Part shown: positions 25,842 to 35,187 of the stretch, piece by piece
How the letters are laid out: each line of letters opens with the position of its first letter
How positions within the stretch are numbered: position 1 is the first letter of the stretch
From: Corynebacterium mucifaciens
GTDB lineage: Bacteria > Actinomycetota > Actinomycetes > Mycobacteriales > Mycobacteriaceae
Length of the DNA stretch: 64,000 nucleotides
NCBI RefSeq assembly: GCF_012396315.1
Contig: NZ_JAAXPF010000003.1
Coordinates: 124,001 to 188,000, forward strand
Reading direction: 5' to 3'
Position numbers and translations under genes: made by a program
Notes under the pieces: model-generated
The model's input: only the letters and a program-made list of their open reading frames with translations
Databases searched by the model: none
What the model was told of the DNA's origin: nothing

Positions 25842-27167
25842 CTACGCCTCCGCGGGCTGTGCGGCAGCGGCGGCCTTCGCGGCCGGGCGCAGCGCGTCCT
25901 CGATGCGGCCGAAGTCCTCATCCGTCAGCGCGGTTGAGACGAACCAGGTTTCAAAGGCGCTCGGCGGTGCGTACACGCCGTTGTCCAGCAGGGCGTGGAA
26001 GAACGGTGCGTACCGGAACGTGTCGGCGGCCTGCATGTCCGCAAAGTTGTGGCCTTCGCCCTCGCCAAACCGGACGGAGAGCATCGTCGCCGCGCGTTGG
26101 ATGTGGTGGGTCACGCCCTCGGCCGTCAGGGCGTCGTGAAGCAAACGCTCCAGTGTGTCGGCGTTGCGGTTGAGCACGGGGTAAATGTCCTCCGTGGCCA
26201 GCTCAAGCGAGGCGAGGCCCGACGCCATCGCCACCGGGTTACCGGAGAGGGTGCCTGCCTGGTAGACGGGGCCGTTGGGGGCCAGGTGCTCCATGATGTC
26301 GCGGCGGCCGCCGAACGCGGCGGCGGGCAAGCCGCCGGAGACGACTTTGCCGAAGGTGGTCAGGTCGCCGGCGACGTGGTCCACGCCGTACCAGCCGGCG
26401 TAGGAGGTGCGGAAGCCCGTCATCACCTCGTCAATGATCAGCAGGGCGCCGCCCAGGTGCGCAAGCTCCTTAAGCTTGGCGTTGAAGTCGTTCCGGGGCG
26501 CCACGGTGCCCATGTTGCCCGCGGCCGCCTCGGTGATTACTGCCGCGATTTCGCCCTCGTTCTCCCGGAAGGCGCGTTCCACCGCAGCGATATCGTTGTA
26601 CGGCACCACGATCGTGTCCTTCGCCTGCGCGCCCGTGACACCCGGGGAGTCCGGCAGCGCAAACGTGGCGAGGCCGGAGCCTGCGGACGCGAGCAGCGCA
26701 TCCACGTGGCCGTGGTAGCAACCCTCGAACTTGATGATCTTCGGCCGGCCCGTGAACCCGCGCGCGAGGCGGACGGCGGACATGGTGGCCTCGGTACCGG
26801 AGTTGACCATGCGCACCTCCTCCACTGAGGTGCGCTCCACGATGTGCTCGGCGATCCGGATCTCCGCCTCCGTGGGGGCGCCAAAGCTCACGCCATTGTG
26901 CAGGGCCTTCTCCACCGCCTCCACGATCTTCGGGTGCGCGTTGCCGTGCACCATCGGGCCCCAGGAGCACACGAGGTCGACGTAGGCGTTGCCGTCCGCG
27001 TCGATGAGTTGGGAGCCGTGCGCGCTCTGGATGAAACGGGTCTGTCCGCCCACCGAGCCGAAGCCGCGCACCGGTGAGTTCACGCCGCCGGGGGTAGTTT
27101 TCTGCGCCCGCTCAAACAGCTCGCGGGAACGCTCGGTATTTGCTGAAGTCGGCTGTTGCGCAGTCAT
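25842..27167 (-). CDS. hemL: Glutamate-1-semialdehyde 2,1-aminomutase
   Basis: HemL makes 5-aminolevulinate from glutamate-1-semialdehyde with PLP. The product is 441 residues of fold-type I aminotransferase. Visible are the GSGLATF and CYHGHVD regions, DEVMTGFR, and the Schiff-base lysine in [12 protein letters not shown] near residue 275. It completes the C5 pathway with hemA, which lies in the separate hemACDB-E-Y block. Its ATG is only 20 bp from the divergent start at 27188. Confidence 0.95.
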   Translation of the reverse strand: MTAQQPTSANTERSRELFERAQKTTPGGVNSPVRGFGSVGGQTRFIQSAHGSQLIDADGNAYVDLVCSWGPMVHGNAHPKIVEAVEKALHNGVSFGAPTEAEIRIAEHIVERTSVEEVRMVNSGTEATMSAVRLARGFTGRPKIIKFEGCYHGHVDALLASAGSGLATFALPDSPGVTGAQAKDTIVVPYNDIAAVERAFRENEGEIAAVITEAAAGNMGTVAPRNDFNAKLKELAHLGGALLIIDEVMTGFRTSYAGWYGVDHVAGDLTTFGKVVSGGLPAAAFGGRRDIMEHLAPNGPVYQAGTLSGNPVAMASGLASLELATEDIYPVLNRNADTLERLLHDALTAEGVTHHIQRAATMLSVRFGEGEGHNFADMQAADTFRYAPFFHALLDNGVYAPPSAFETWFVSTALTDEDFGRIEDALRPAAKAAAAAQPAEA

Positions 27168-27187
27168 GGTTGTCTATCCTAGGCCAT

Positions 27188-28024
27188 ATGAAAATCGCGT
27201 TTTTAGGCCTTGGCCGCATGGGCACTGAGCTCGCCCTCAAGCTCGTCGATGACCACGAACTGACCGTGTGGAACCGCACCACGTCCAAGACCGAACCGCT
27301 GGTTGAGCGCGGGGCGTCGGCCGCAGCGACACCCGAGGAGGCGGTCGACGGCGCCGAACTGGCGATCACCTGCCTGTTCGGCCCGGACATCGTCCGTGAG
27401 GTGGTGATCGAGCCGGGTCTGATCCCCGACGGCGTGACCTGGGCCGACGCCACCACCATCTCGCCCGCAGACGTCGCCGAGTTCGCCGACGCCGTGCCCG
27501 GCTACGTGCACACCCCGGTGGTCGGCTCCCTGCCGCCCGCGCGCGCAGGCAAGCTCGGCGTCTACGTCGGAGGCGCCGATGCTTCTCGACGCCGTTCCGT
27601 CGCCAACGTCGTCGCCCCATGGGCCGCCGCCAACCCGGAGCGCCTGAAAGAGGTGGACACCGCCGCCGGGGCCGCCGTGGGCAAGCTGCTTGCCAACCTC
27701 GCCTTGGCTGTGACCATCGAGGGGTTCAAGGAAGCGCTGCTGCTGGGCGAGTCCCAGGGAGTGACGCCGGAGCAGGTGGTGGACATGCTTGGCTCCACCG
27801 GCCTGGAGTTCATCGTGAACATGAAGTCGCCGTTCCTCCTCGGTGAGCGCTCCACTTCGCCCGGAGATTTCACCGCCGACGCCATTGCCAAGGATGCCCG
27901 CTTGATGCTCGCGTCCGCCGACAAGGACCTGCCCGCCGTCTCCGCCGCGCTGGCGTCGCTGGAGCAGCAGCAGGAAGACGGCCGCGGCGACGAGGACTTC
28001 TCCACCGTCGTGGTCAACCGGTAG
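27188..28024 (+). CDS. NAD(P)-dependent beta-hydroxyacid dehydrogenase-like protein
   Basis: A 278-residue protein of the 6-phosphogluconate/3-hydroxyisobutyrate dehydrogenase family. The N-terminal Rossmann motif is FLGLGRMGTELA at residues 5-16. The substrate-binding region and a conserved lysine (VGKLLANLALAVTIEGFKEAL) follow. The first glycine-rich turn is complete, so cofactor binding is likely. The substrate is unknown. It is divergent from hemL. Confidence 0.85.
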   Translation: MKIAFLGLGRMGTELALKLVDDHELTVWNRTTSKTEPLVERGASAAATPEEAVDGAELAITCLFGPDIVREVVIEPGLIPDGVTWADATTISPADVAEFADAVPGYVHTPVVGSLPPARAGKLGVYVGGADASRRRSVANVVAPWAAANPERLKEVDTAAGAAVGKLLANLALAVTIEGFKEALLLGESQGVTPEQVVDMLGSTGLEFIVNMKSPFLLGERSTSPGDFTADAIAKDARLMLASADKDLPAVSAALASLEQQQEDGRGDEDFSTVVVNR

Positions 28025-28053
28025 GCCTCAGGAGGAAAGGCGCCCCGGCAGAA

Positions 28054-28175
28054 ATGTGTTCACCGACTCGTGAGCACATCCGGCAAACGGTTTTCCCGAC
28101 CTGGGGAAAGTGAACAATGCGGCCGGCCACATGGGGATGTGTTCACCCTTGGCCCCGTGGCAAGTGAACACATCC
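28054..28175. repeat. Two palindromes between convergent genes
   Basis: The first is ATGTGTTCAC (28054-28063), spacer CGACTC, GTGAGCACAT (28070-28079), with one mismatch. The second is GGATGTGTTCAC (28135-28146) and GTGAACACATCC (28164-28175), perfect, around 17 bases. Both lie between the dehydrogenase gene and the convergent DedA-like gene. They share the GTGTTCAC word with each other and GTTCACCG-CTCGTGA with 19738-19771. Confidence 0.7.
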
Positions 28176-28220
28176 GCTGGCTATTCCACACGGCAGGCAC
28201 CGGAGGACGTCGAGAGGCAG

Positions 28221-28967
28221 CTAGTGGCCTGCTTCGACCTCGTTGCCCACGACCTTGGCCGACGGCTCCTTCTTGGATTGGTTGCGGAAGATGCCGGCGA
28301 ACACCACAACCAGCAGCGCGATGGCGACCCAGTTGGCCACCTTGGCGTACCCGTCCAGCACCTCGACCACGGGCCCACCGATCCACCAGCCCAGGCCCAG
28401 GTAGAGGAAGGACCAGATCGTCTTCGACACGAAGTCGAGGACCATGAACTTCCACAGCGGCATGCCCGTCATGCCCATCAGCACGAACACCACGAACGCG
28501 ATCGGCAGCGGGATGGGCACGTACGCCAGGAATATGCCCAGCCACCCGAGCTTGACGGCCCACTGTTCCACGCGGGCAATGTTTCTCCCGGCGCGGGGAG
28601 AGTTCGCGGCCTGCACGTCGAGGATCCCGCGGCCCCACAGCTTGCCGGCCCACCAGTAGATCCAGTCGAACTTGATGCTGACAACCGAGCCGATGAGCAG
28701 GAACAGCAGCCAGTGCGGCGCCTCCCCCACTGCCGCAAGCGCGCCTGTCGACGCCGCACCAACCCGCGAACCGGTCACAGCCAGCAAAATCGGCGGGTCC
28801 AAGCCCAGAAGCCACGCCCGCAGCGGGATCATGGCGAGGCCGAAAATACCGACGAAGCCGAACCACCCCAGGCACCAGTAGTCCGCCTTGGTGGGCTTGC
28901 CGTTCCAGGGCAGGCCGTCGTCTTCCCACCACTGCTGCTCAGTTGGCGCGTCTGCGCGTTCCGCCAT
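28221..28967 (-). CDS. DedA/VTT-family membrane protein
   Basis: A 248-residue membrane protein with about five helices. A charged N-terminus precedes the VTT/DedA-like core (GSVVSIKFDWIYWWAGKLWGRG, YVPIPLPIAFVVFVLMGMTGM). DedA proteins take part in lipid flipping and membrane homeostasis. It is 19 bp downstream of hemY on the same strand and may be co-transcribed with the haem genes. Confidence 0.75.
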   Translation of the reverse strand: MAERADAPTEQQWWEDDGLPWNGKPTKADYWCLGWFGFVGIFGLAMIPLRAWLLGLDPPILLAVTGSRVGAASTGALAAVGEAPHWLLFLLIGSVVSIKFDWIYWWAGKLWGRGILDVQAANSPRAGRNIARVEQWAVKLGWLGIFLAYVPIPLPIAFVVFVLMGMTGMPLWKFMVLDFVSKTIWSFLYLGLGWWIGGPVVEVLDGYAKVANWVAIALLVVVFAGIFRNQSKKEPSAKVVGNEVEAGH

Positions 28968-28986
28968 ATCCTCTCAACCTCTACGG

Positions 28987-30411
28987 TTACTGCGCGGGAC
29001 TATCGACGGCTGCCGCTGTCGCCCGCGCATCAGCAATCACTGCCGGAACGCCGACGCCGCCGGCCCAGGCACCGGTGACGGAAACGCCGGCGGCCTTTGG
29101 CTCGTCGTGAAGCAGACGGCGCACCTCGGCAACAGTGGCGAGGTGGGCTTCGTCGAAGCGGGGCAGGCCGCCGAGCCAGCGCTGGACGTAGATTTCCTCC
29201 AGGCCGGCGGCGCGACCGTCGAAGCCGGTGATGGTCTGCAAATCGTCGAGCGCCCAATCCACCAGGTCATCGTCGGTGGCCGCGAACGCCACGGTGTCCC
29301 CGAAGCGGCCGAAGCTGGCGCGCACCAGCGCCCCGCCGCGCTCGGCGAGGTGGGGCCACTTGCGGGAGGAGAACGTGAACGCCTTCGCATGGACGTCCTC
29401 GGCACCATTCGCGACCAAGACACCAGAGTTCTGCGGCAGGCCTTCGTCAGTGGCGAACCGCATCCCCACCACGGCGGAGTTGGCCAGCTTCACGGTCTTG
29501 AGCGCCTGCGCAGCCTCCGGGGCGACGTTCTTGAGCAACAGCGCCGCAGTGGGCGCCGGCACAGCGGTGATGACGCGGTCGTAGACCGTATCCTCGCCGC
29601 CCGTGAGGCGGTAGCCGTCGCCGTCGCGCTCAATGCCGGAGATAAACGCGTCAATGTAGATGTCGGCACCCGAGCGCTCCGCAAGCGCTTCGTAGAGCTC
29701 CTGGTAGCCGTCGCGGAAGGTCTTGAACACCGCGCCTTGGCCGGTGGGCATCTCCCGGCGGGAGCGTTCCAGGTTGGCCACCGCGGTAGACAGGTGCACC
29801 GTGCCATCGCCCTCGCCCGCCAGACGGTCGAACTCCTCCGCCAGCTGCGGGACGGTGGCGCGCACACCGAGGTCGTCCGCGGTGCACGAGTACACCCCGC
29901 CCAGCAGGGAGGAGACGATAGTATCCACTACCTCGTCGCCGTAGCGTTCGCGCACGAGCTGACCGACGTTGGCGTCGCCGCCGATGTCCCACGCGAAGCC
30001 CTCACGGCTGGCCTCGGCGTCGACGCGCTCGGCGGTCTCGGCGCTGACCAGGTGCCGCACCGGCTCGGAGGTCGATGGGATACCCATCACGCCTCCGGTA
30101 GGGAGGGCACGCGCCTCGCCGTCCACCCACACCAGTGACCGCAGCCCGGACGGCTCCACCAGGGAGTCGGCCAGCCCCAGTTCCGTGAAGAATTCCACTG
30201 CATCCTGGCGGCGCGCCAAGAAGGCCTCCGCGCCCATGTCGGTGGGGCCGCCTTCAAAGGCGACGGTGTGGAGCTTGCCGCCGACACGGTCGGTGGCTTC
30301 GTAGACGTCGATCTTGAGGTCGTCGTTGCTCCCGGTGCCGGCGGAGCCGGCGCCAAGCTCGTATGCGGCGGTCAAACCCGCTAGGCCTGCGCCGATGATG
30401 GCGATGTTCAT
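28987..30411 (-). CDS. hemY: Coproporphyrinogen III oxidase (HemY/CgoX type)
   Basis: A 474-residue FAD flavoprotein beginning IAIIGAGLAGLTAAYEL (dinucleotide-binding GxGxxG), with the C-terminal FAD motif region GAWAGGVGVPAVIADAR. Historically annotated as protoporphyrinogen oxidase; actinobacterial members oxidise coproporphyrinogen III in the coproporphyrin-dependent haem pathway. The start overlaps the hemE stop by 4 bp. Confidence 0.93.
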   Translation of the reverse strand: MNIAIIGAGLAGLTAAYELGAGSAGTGSNDDLKIDVYEATDRVGGKLHTVAFEGGPTDMGAEAFLARRQDAVEFFTELGLADSLVEPSGLRSLVWVDGEARALPTGGVMGIPSTSEPVRHLVSAETAERVDAEASREGFAWDIGGDANVGQLVRERYGDEVVDTIVSSLLGGVYSCTADDLGVRATVPQLAEEFDRLAGEGDGTVHLSTAVANLERSRREMPTGQGAVFKTFRDGYQELYEALAERSGADIYIDAFISGIERDGDGYRLTGGEDTVYDRVITAVPAPTAALLLKNVAPEAAQALKTVKLANSAVVGMRFATDEGLPQNSGVLVANGAEDVHAKAFTFSSRKWPHLAERGGALVRASFGRFGDTVAFAATDDDLVDWALDDLQTITGFDGRAAGLEEIYVQRWLGGLPRFDEAHLATVAEVRRLLHDEPKAAGVSVTGAWAGGVGVPAVIADARATAAAVDSPAQ

Positions 30412-31460
30412 GCGTTCTCCTCGTGGATGATGCGCACAGCCTCGGTCACCGCGTCCGCGTCGGTGGTGGGCAGCACGCCGTGGCCCAGGTTGAAGATGTG
30501 GCCGGTGGCGTCGCCCGCCTCGATGGCGCGCGCCGCCTCCGCCTTGATGCGCGCAACCTCGCCGTGCACCACGTCCGCCCCGGCGAACAGCATCGCCGGG
30601 TCCAGGTTGCCCTGCAGCACCCGCGGGGAGGAAAAGCGCGTCGCCGCAACGTCCAGCGGCACGCGCCAGTCCACACCCATGACCTCGCTTCCAGCCTCGG
30701 ACATTGCGCCGAGCAGCTCACCGGTTGTCACGCCGAAATGAATGCGCGGGATCTCGCCAGCGACGGATTCCAGGATTTCCGTGGAGTAGGGCAACACGAA
30801 CTCGCGGTAATCGCGCTCGGTGAGAAAGCCCGCCCACGAGTCGAACAGCTGCATCGCGTCGATGCCAGCCTCCACCTGCGTGCGCAGAAACGCCACGATC
30901 GTGGGCACCAGGCGCCGCATGAGCGCGTGCCACGTCTCTGGCTCGGCGTGCATCATCGCCTTCGTCTTCTCGTGGTTCTTGCTTGGCCCGCCCTCGATGA
31001 GGTAGCTGGCCAGCGTAAACGGGGCGCCGACAAACCCGATCAACGCCTGGGTGTCGCTGAGCTCGTCCAGGATGATGCGGATGCCGTCCGCCACCTCAGA
31101 CACCTCGTGGTCAAGCAGCGGCAGCTTATCGACGTCGCTTCGCGTCCTCACCGCCTCCGCCATCACCGGGCCACGACCGAGAACAATCTCCACCTCTACG
31201 CCCGCGGCCTTCAAAGGCACGACGATGTCGGAAAAGAGGATCGCCGCGTCCACGTCGTGGCGGCGCACCGGCTGCAGCGTGATCTCCGCGAGCAGCTCCG
31301 GCATAAAGCACGAATCCAGCATGGCGATGCCCTCGCGAACCTCGCGGTACTCGGGCAGGGACCGCCCAGCCTGGCGCATGAACCACACCGGGGTACGCGA
31401 GGGCGCACGGCCATGAGCCGCCTCGAGCAGCGGGGCGTGGGGCAGATTGCGTCTGGTCAT
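30408..31460 (-). CDS. hemE: Uroporphyrinogen decarboxylase
   Basis: A 350-residue protein with the N-terminal signature WFMRQAGRSLPEYR and the FVGAPFTLASYL and IHFGVTTGELL segments of HemE. It converts uroporphyrinogen III to coproporphyrinogen III, the substrate of the next gene product. ATG 31460 (MTRRNLPHAP) is preferred to a TTG 9 bp upstream. The P-type ATPase homologue precedes it on the same strand with a 26-bp gap. Confidence 0.95.
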   Translation of the reverse strand: MTRRNLPHAPLLEAAHGRAPSRTPVWFMRQAGRSLPEYREVREGIAMLDSCFMPELLAEITLQPVRRHDVDAAILFSDIVVPLKAAGVEVEIVLGRGPVMAEAVRTRSDVDKLPLLDHEVSEVADGIRIILDELSDTQALIGFVGAPFTLASYLIEGGPSKNHEKTKAMMHAEPETWHALMRRLVPTIVAFLRTQVEAGIDAMQLFDSWAGFLTERDYREFVLPYSTEILESVAGEIPRIHFGVTTGELLGAMSEAGSEVMGVDWRVPLDVAATRFSSPRVLQGNLDPAMLFAGADVVHGEVARIKAEAARAIEAGDATGHIFNLGHGVLPTTDADAVTEAVRIIHEENA

Positions 31461-31486
31461 GGTGCCCAAGCCTACCGACGCAGACC

Positions 31487-34078
31487 CTAAACCCGGAACC
31501 GGCTGGCGCGCCGGGAGCCGTATTCCACAAGCAAGGAACTGCCCAGCATGAGCAGAGTCGCACCCACCGGCGGGAGCACGCCCGCGGCGGCCAGCACGAT
31601 GGCCATGGCGTTATACGTGCCCGCGAACCACAGGTTGCGGTTGGCGATGCGGTTGACCCGTCGAGCGTGCTCCACCAGCTGGGGCACGGCCATGACGTCA
31701 TTACGCAGGAGCACCACGTTGCACACGCTGTTCCAGTTCGGTGTCTTGGTGCTGTAGAGATCCTCCCCCGCGTAGAGGATGCCCGAGTCCGCCACCCGCA
31801 GTACCGGCAGCACGCTGGCGTCGCTCACCATGGCCACGATCGCGCCCTGGGAGTGCAGCGAGCGCACCGCGCCGGGCTTTTCCTGGGAGCGGATGCCCGC
31901 CAGGACCTGCGAGATTCCGAGGAAGTCGGCGAAGCGCCGGGCCACCGGGTACGTGTCGCGCGAGAGCATCACCGTCTCCACACCCATGGATTCCAGCGTG
32001 TCCACTGCCTCGATGGCGTCTTCCTTGGCTGGGTCGTACAGCGTGATCACGCCGCGGTCCTTGCCGTCCCAGCGCACCACGACCGGGGTGCCTCCGGTTG
32101 TCGCCGCCGTGAGCAAGTTTCCCCGCAGCTGCGAGAGGTTCGTGGGGCGCCACAGGGACGCGTCGAACGTCTGCGTGCGCGCATCCTCGCCCGAGCCCCA
32201 GGTGGCAGTGACCCTCCCGCCGAACTCACCGTCTGGGGTGATGATGTCGTCGCTGACCTCGAGCCAGTCCGGCAAACGAGGGTCTTCCGAGCGGGCATCG
32301 CGCACCTCACGCGCCGCTTTGACAATCGCACGGGAGGCAGGGTGGTCCGAGTCCGCGGAGAGCACGCCGGCGATGCGGACCACCAGATCGCTGCTTTCCC
32401 CGCTGTCGGCGGTGACTGTCTCCACGCGCATTTGCGGCAGCACTAAGGTGCCGACGCGGTTAAACACGACCGTGTCCACCTTGGACAGCACCCGCAGCGC
32501 GTTGCCGTCCCGGACGAGCACACCGTTTCGCACCGCGGCCTCGATGCCCTGCCGGATGGCAAGCGCTGGCGAGATAGCCAGACTAAACGGCGCGACCACA
32601 ATCAAAATGGCAAGTGCTGTCGACGCGGCGGTGTTGATGTTGCCGGTGAACAGCAGCCAGAGGCCGAAATCCAGCACGGCAATGGCGTACGCCGCGGGGA
32701 TGAGCATGCCCGCGGAGCGGGTGGAGACCATCGTGGCGGCGTTTTGCTGGCGCGACGCCTCCTCCAGCCACCGCTGCACCGCCGTGAGCAGCGTGGTGTG
32801 GCCCACGCGGGTGGCGCGGACTTTAATCTCTCCCTCGCGCACCACCGAGCCAGCCACAACCCGCTTGCCCACCTTCAACTGCGGGCTGTCGTGGGTGTTG
32901 ATCAGCTCCCAGCCGATGACGCCTGAGCCGCCCACCACTTCCCCGTCCACGGGAATGACCTGGCCGGCACGCACGATGACGTCGTCGCCGCGCGTGATCT
33001 CCGTTGCGGGCCGCTGCTCGAAGGCGCCGCTTTTTGCTCGGTGGCACACCTCGTACAACGACTCTGTCCCTGGGCGGCGCGCCTCTAGCTGATCCAGCAG
33101 GTTCGAGCGCACGCGCATGGAGAAGTACCGGCCCAGCAACAACAGCGTTGTGACGGTGCAGGCCACCTCGAGATAGAGCTCCGGCCCGTCCCCGATCTCC
33201 AGCGGGACCCAGTTCCCGCTGGATTCGTAGCCGATGCGGCCCGCGTCGGTGAACAGCAGCACGGCCAAGGACCACAGATACGACGCAAGGATGGCGATAG
33301 AGCTCGCGCCATCCAACGCCGATAGACCGCGGCGCACACCACCCGCCATCGCGCGGTGGAACGGGGAGGCGCACCACAGCACCACCGGGGTGGTTAGCGC
33401 GAACGCCACCCACTGCCACCCGGGAAAGCCGAGCCCCGGCAGATACGTCAGCAGCAGCACCGGGATAGTCAGCGCAAACGCGGTCCACAGCCTCGCCGGG
33501 GTGACCAAGTCACGCGCCGTGAACAGCACGTCGCCGCTGCGTCGCTCCGAGCGGGTTGTATTTTTCACAAACCCCTGCGCGCGGGCGAGCAAGTGAGCCG
33601 CCTCCTCGTTGCGGCGGTGCTTGGTGCGGCGCGGCATCGGGTGTTCCGTCCAGTACCTGCCGTGAGCGCGGCGCTGGAGGGTGGAGTCGGTGACAACCGC
33701 GCCGACCCCGAAGCCCTCGATAGTCTTCACCAGCTGCGGCAGCGGCATGCTCGCCGGTGCGGTCACCCACGCCATCCTGGTGGGATACACCAGTCGAGCG
33801 GACACTCCGTCGAGGGATTCGAGGGCGTCCTCAATCTCCTGCAACTGCGGGCCGTCCTCCACGCCGTGGAGTTCGAAGGCGTACGAGGCGTTTGGGCGCA
33901 CGAGCTCGCCGTCGAGGTCGCGTCTGGCGGTGGCCGGATCAATACCTGCCTGGCGTGCCGCGTCGCGGGCTGCCTCGATGCATTCCTCTAACTCGGCCTG
34001 CCCGGCCTCCGCCAGCTGTGCGCCCTCACGCCCGGTGCCGGGAATGCCTCGGGCATTGTCGCTTTCGAATTGCGTCAT
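31487..34078 (-). CDS. P-type ATPase homologue lacking catalytic motifs (probable pseudoenzyme)
   Basis: An 863-residue protein with the full architecture of a P1B metal ATPase: an HMA-like domain near residues 45-120, eight membrane segments, an actuator region, and P/N domains. The motifs are altered throughout. The phosphorylated Asp of DKTGT is Asn (FNRVGTL, N540). The membrane CPC is A496-P497-F498. The actuator TGE is replaced by NTHDSP. TGDN is SRD (706-708). GDGxND is SDASVLP (752-758). The HMA-like domain has no CxxC. Only the HP pair (H579-P580) survives. I checked the N540 codon (AAC) in the DNA. The frame is open and coupled by ATGA to the upstream membrane gene, and hemE follows, so it appears maintained rather than decaying. 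ATG 34078 is the start. Confidence 0.88.
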   Translation of the reverse strand: MTQFESDNARGIPGTGREGAQLAEAGQAELEECIEAARDAARQAGIDPATARRDLDGELVRPNASYAFELHGVEDGPQLQEIEDALESLDGVSARLVYPTRMAWVTAPASMPLPQLVKTIEGFGVGAVVTDSTLQRRAHGRYWTEHPMPRRTKHRRNEEAAHLLARAQGFVKNTTRSERRSGDVLFTARDLVTPARLWTAFALTIPVLLLTYLPGLGFPGWQWVAFALTTPVVLWCASPFHRAMAGGVRRGLSALDGASSIAILASYLWSLAVLLFTDAGRIGYESSGNWVPLEIGDGPELYLEVACTVTTLLLLGRYFSMRVRSNLLDQLEARRPGTESLYEVCHRAKSGAFEQRPATEITRGDDVIVRAGQVIPVDGEVVGGSGVIGWELINTHDSPQLKVGKRVVAGSVVREGEIKVRATRVGHTTLLTAVQRWLEEASRQQNAATMVSTRSAGMLIPAAYAIAVLDFGLWLLFTGNINTAASTALAILIVVAPFSLAISPALAIRQGIEAAVRNGVLVRDGNALRVLSKVDTVVFNRVGTLVLPQMRVETVTADSGESSDLVVRIAGVLSADSDHPASRAIVKAAREVRDARSEDPRLPDWLEVSDDIITPDGEFGGRVTATWGSGEDARTQTFDASLWRPTNLSQLRGNLLTAATTGGTPVVVRWDGKDRGVITLYDPAKEDAIEAVDTLESMGVETVMLSRDTYPVARRFADFLGISQVLAGIRSQEKPGAVRSLHSQGAIVAMVSDASVLPVLRVADSGILYAGEDLYSTKTPNWNSVCNVVLLRNDVMAVPQLVEHARRVNRIANRNLWFAGTYNAMAIVLAAAGVLPPVGATLLMLGSSLLVEYGSRRASRFRV

Positions 34079-34569
34079 TCCACGCCTTCCCACACGTCGC
34101 CGCTGCGCTTGTCCACATACGCGTTAGCGGCTGGACGGAACATGAAGAACAAGGCGAAGACCAGAAGTCCCACCACCACAAACGCGGCCCAGCCCGCCAC
34201 GCCCACGAGAAAGCCGGACAGCTGCAGAAACACGGCTAGGCCGATGAAGACGCTTGCCCAGCGGCGCGCCGCCTTAGAGCCCTTTTCCAGGTACGCACAC
34301 GCCGAGGCGATGCAGGCAGCCAGGATGATGTTGCCCCAGGCATAGACCCGCAGGTTGCGGGTGAACGCGTCCCGCACATCGGGCTCAATGCCTTGCGGCG
34401 TACCTGCTTTGAGCGACAGGAACGCGATGACGAGCAGCAGCACCGCCGCCGCGAGTGCGAGGACGTACCCGGTCTTCAGCGGCCGCGGCCACTGCGCACC
34501 GACCTTGCCCGTGTAGCGCCGGTTTCTGTCGTCCGGGTCCGACACCATGGTCGGGAACATCCCTGCCAC
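34075..34569 (-). CDS. Unknown four-helix membrane protein in the haem cluster
   Basis: A 164-residue protein with a polar N-terminus and four hydrophobic segments (around residues 33-53, 74-92, 102-118 and 122-143), ending in a charged tail. It has no recognised motif, catalytic residue or cysteine cluster. GTG 34569 is 3 bp after the preceding stop; ATGs at 34560 and 34548 are alternatives. Its stop overlaps the start of the P-type ATPase homologue by 4 bp. Confidence 0.7.
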   Translation of the reverse strand: MAGMFPTMVSDPDDRNRRYTGKVGAQWPRPLKTGYVLALAAAVLLLVIAFLSLKAGTPQGIEPDVRDAFTRNLRVYAWGNIILAACIASACAYLEKGSKAARRWASVFIGLAVFLQLSGFLVGVAGWAAFVVVGLLVFALFFMFRPAANAYVDKRSGDVWEGVE

Positions 34570-34572
34570 CGC

Positions 34573-35187
34573 TTAGTTTCCCTTCTTCTCCTGTGCGCCC
34601 CCGGCGCCTTGCTTACCGGGACCGTCCTTGGTCCACGCAACCGCGGATTTGTCCATTGAGTAGACGATGCCCAAGATGCCCGCGACGCCAAGGATGATCT
34701 GGATGACCCCGTCCGCGCCGAAGAACGCCTCGGGTACGGCGGTGGAGGCGGGCACCACCATGAAGAGAGCAAGCATGCGCAAGGCGAAGTAACCGGAGAA
34801 AACCTGCAGCAGCCTGCGTGCGTTCGGCGCCCACTTCGCCTGCTGCTTCACCGCGCGCAGCGCAAAGACGAACAGCACAATGATGCCGAGCTCGAGCACC
34901 GCCATGAGGAAGATGGAGCCGTACACGCTGGCGTTCACGAGCGCGTCGGAGACTTCCCCGCCGCTGTTTTTCGCGCGCTCCCGCGCCACCTCACGCAGGG
35001 CGGACGGGTCGAGCACGCTGGCAATCACAGTCATGATCTGGTGGAGCAATTCACCGCCGATCATGACGGCCCAGCAGGTGAGCATATAGCGCACGGCTTC
35101 CGGCATCCCGGACCCGCCTCGCTTCTCGACGGCCTCCGGGCTCACCCGCTTCGGCGAGCCCGGGTTCATCGGCGGCAAGCTAACCAT
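34573..35187 (-). CDS. Unknown membrane protein in the haem cluster
   Basis: A 204-residue protein. A Pro/charged N-terminus is followed by four to five hydrophobic segments (MLTCWAVMIGGELLHQIMTV, SIFLMAVLELGIIVLFVFAL, YFALRMLALFMVV, IQIILGVAGILGIVYSM) and a Lys/Gly-rich tail. I do not recognise the family. Its start lies inside the 3' end of hemB (8-bp overlap), so it is translationally coupled to hemB. Confidence 0.7.
   Translation of the reverse strand: MVSLPPMNPGSPKRVSPEAVEKRGGSGMPEAVRYMLTCWAVMIGGELLHQIMTVIASVLDPSALREVARERAKNSGGEVSDALVNASVYGSIFLMAVLELGIIVLFVFALRAVKQQAKWAPNARRLLQVFSGYFALRMLALFMVVPASTAVPEAFFGADGVIQIILGVAGILGIVYSMDKSAVAWTKDGPGKQGAGGAQEKKGN

Noticed and set aside
31487-34078. 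P-type ATPase homologue as a functional copper exporter
   Set aside because: The phosphorylated Asp, CPC and CxxC are all absent, so ordinary metal pumping is not supported even though the fold is clear.
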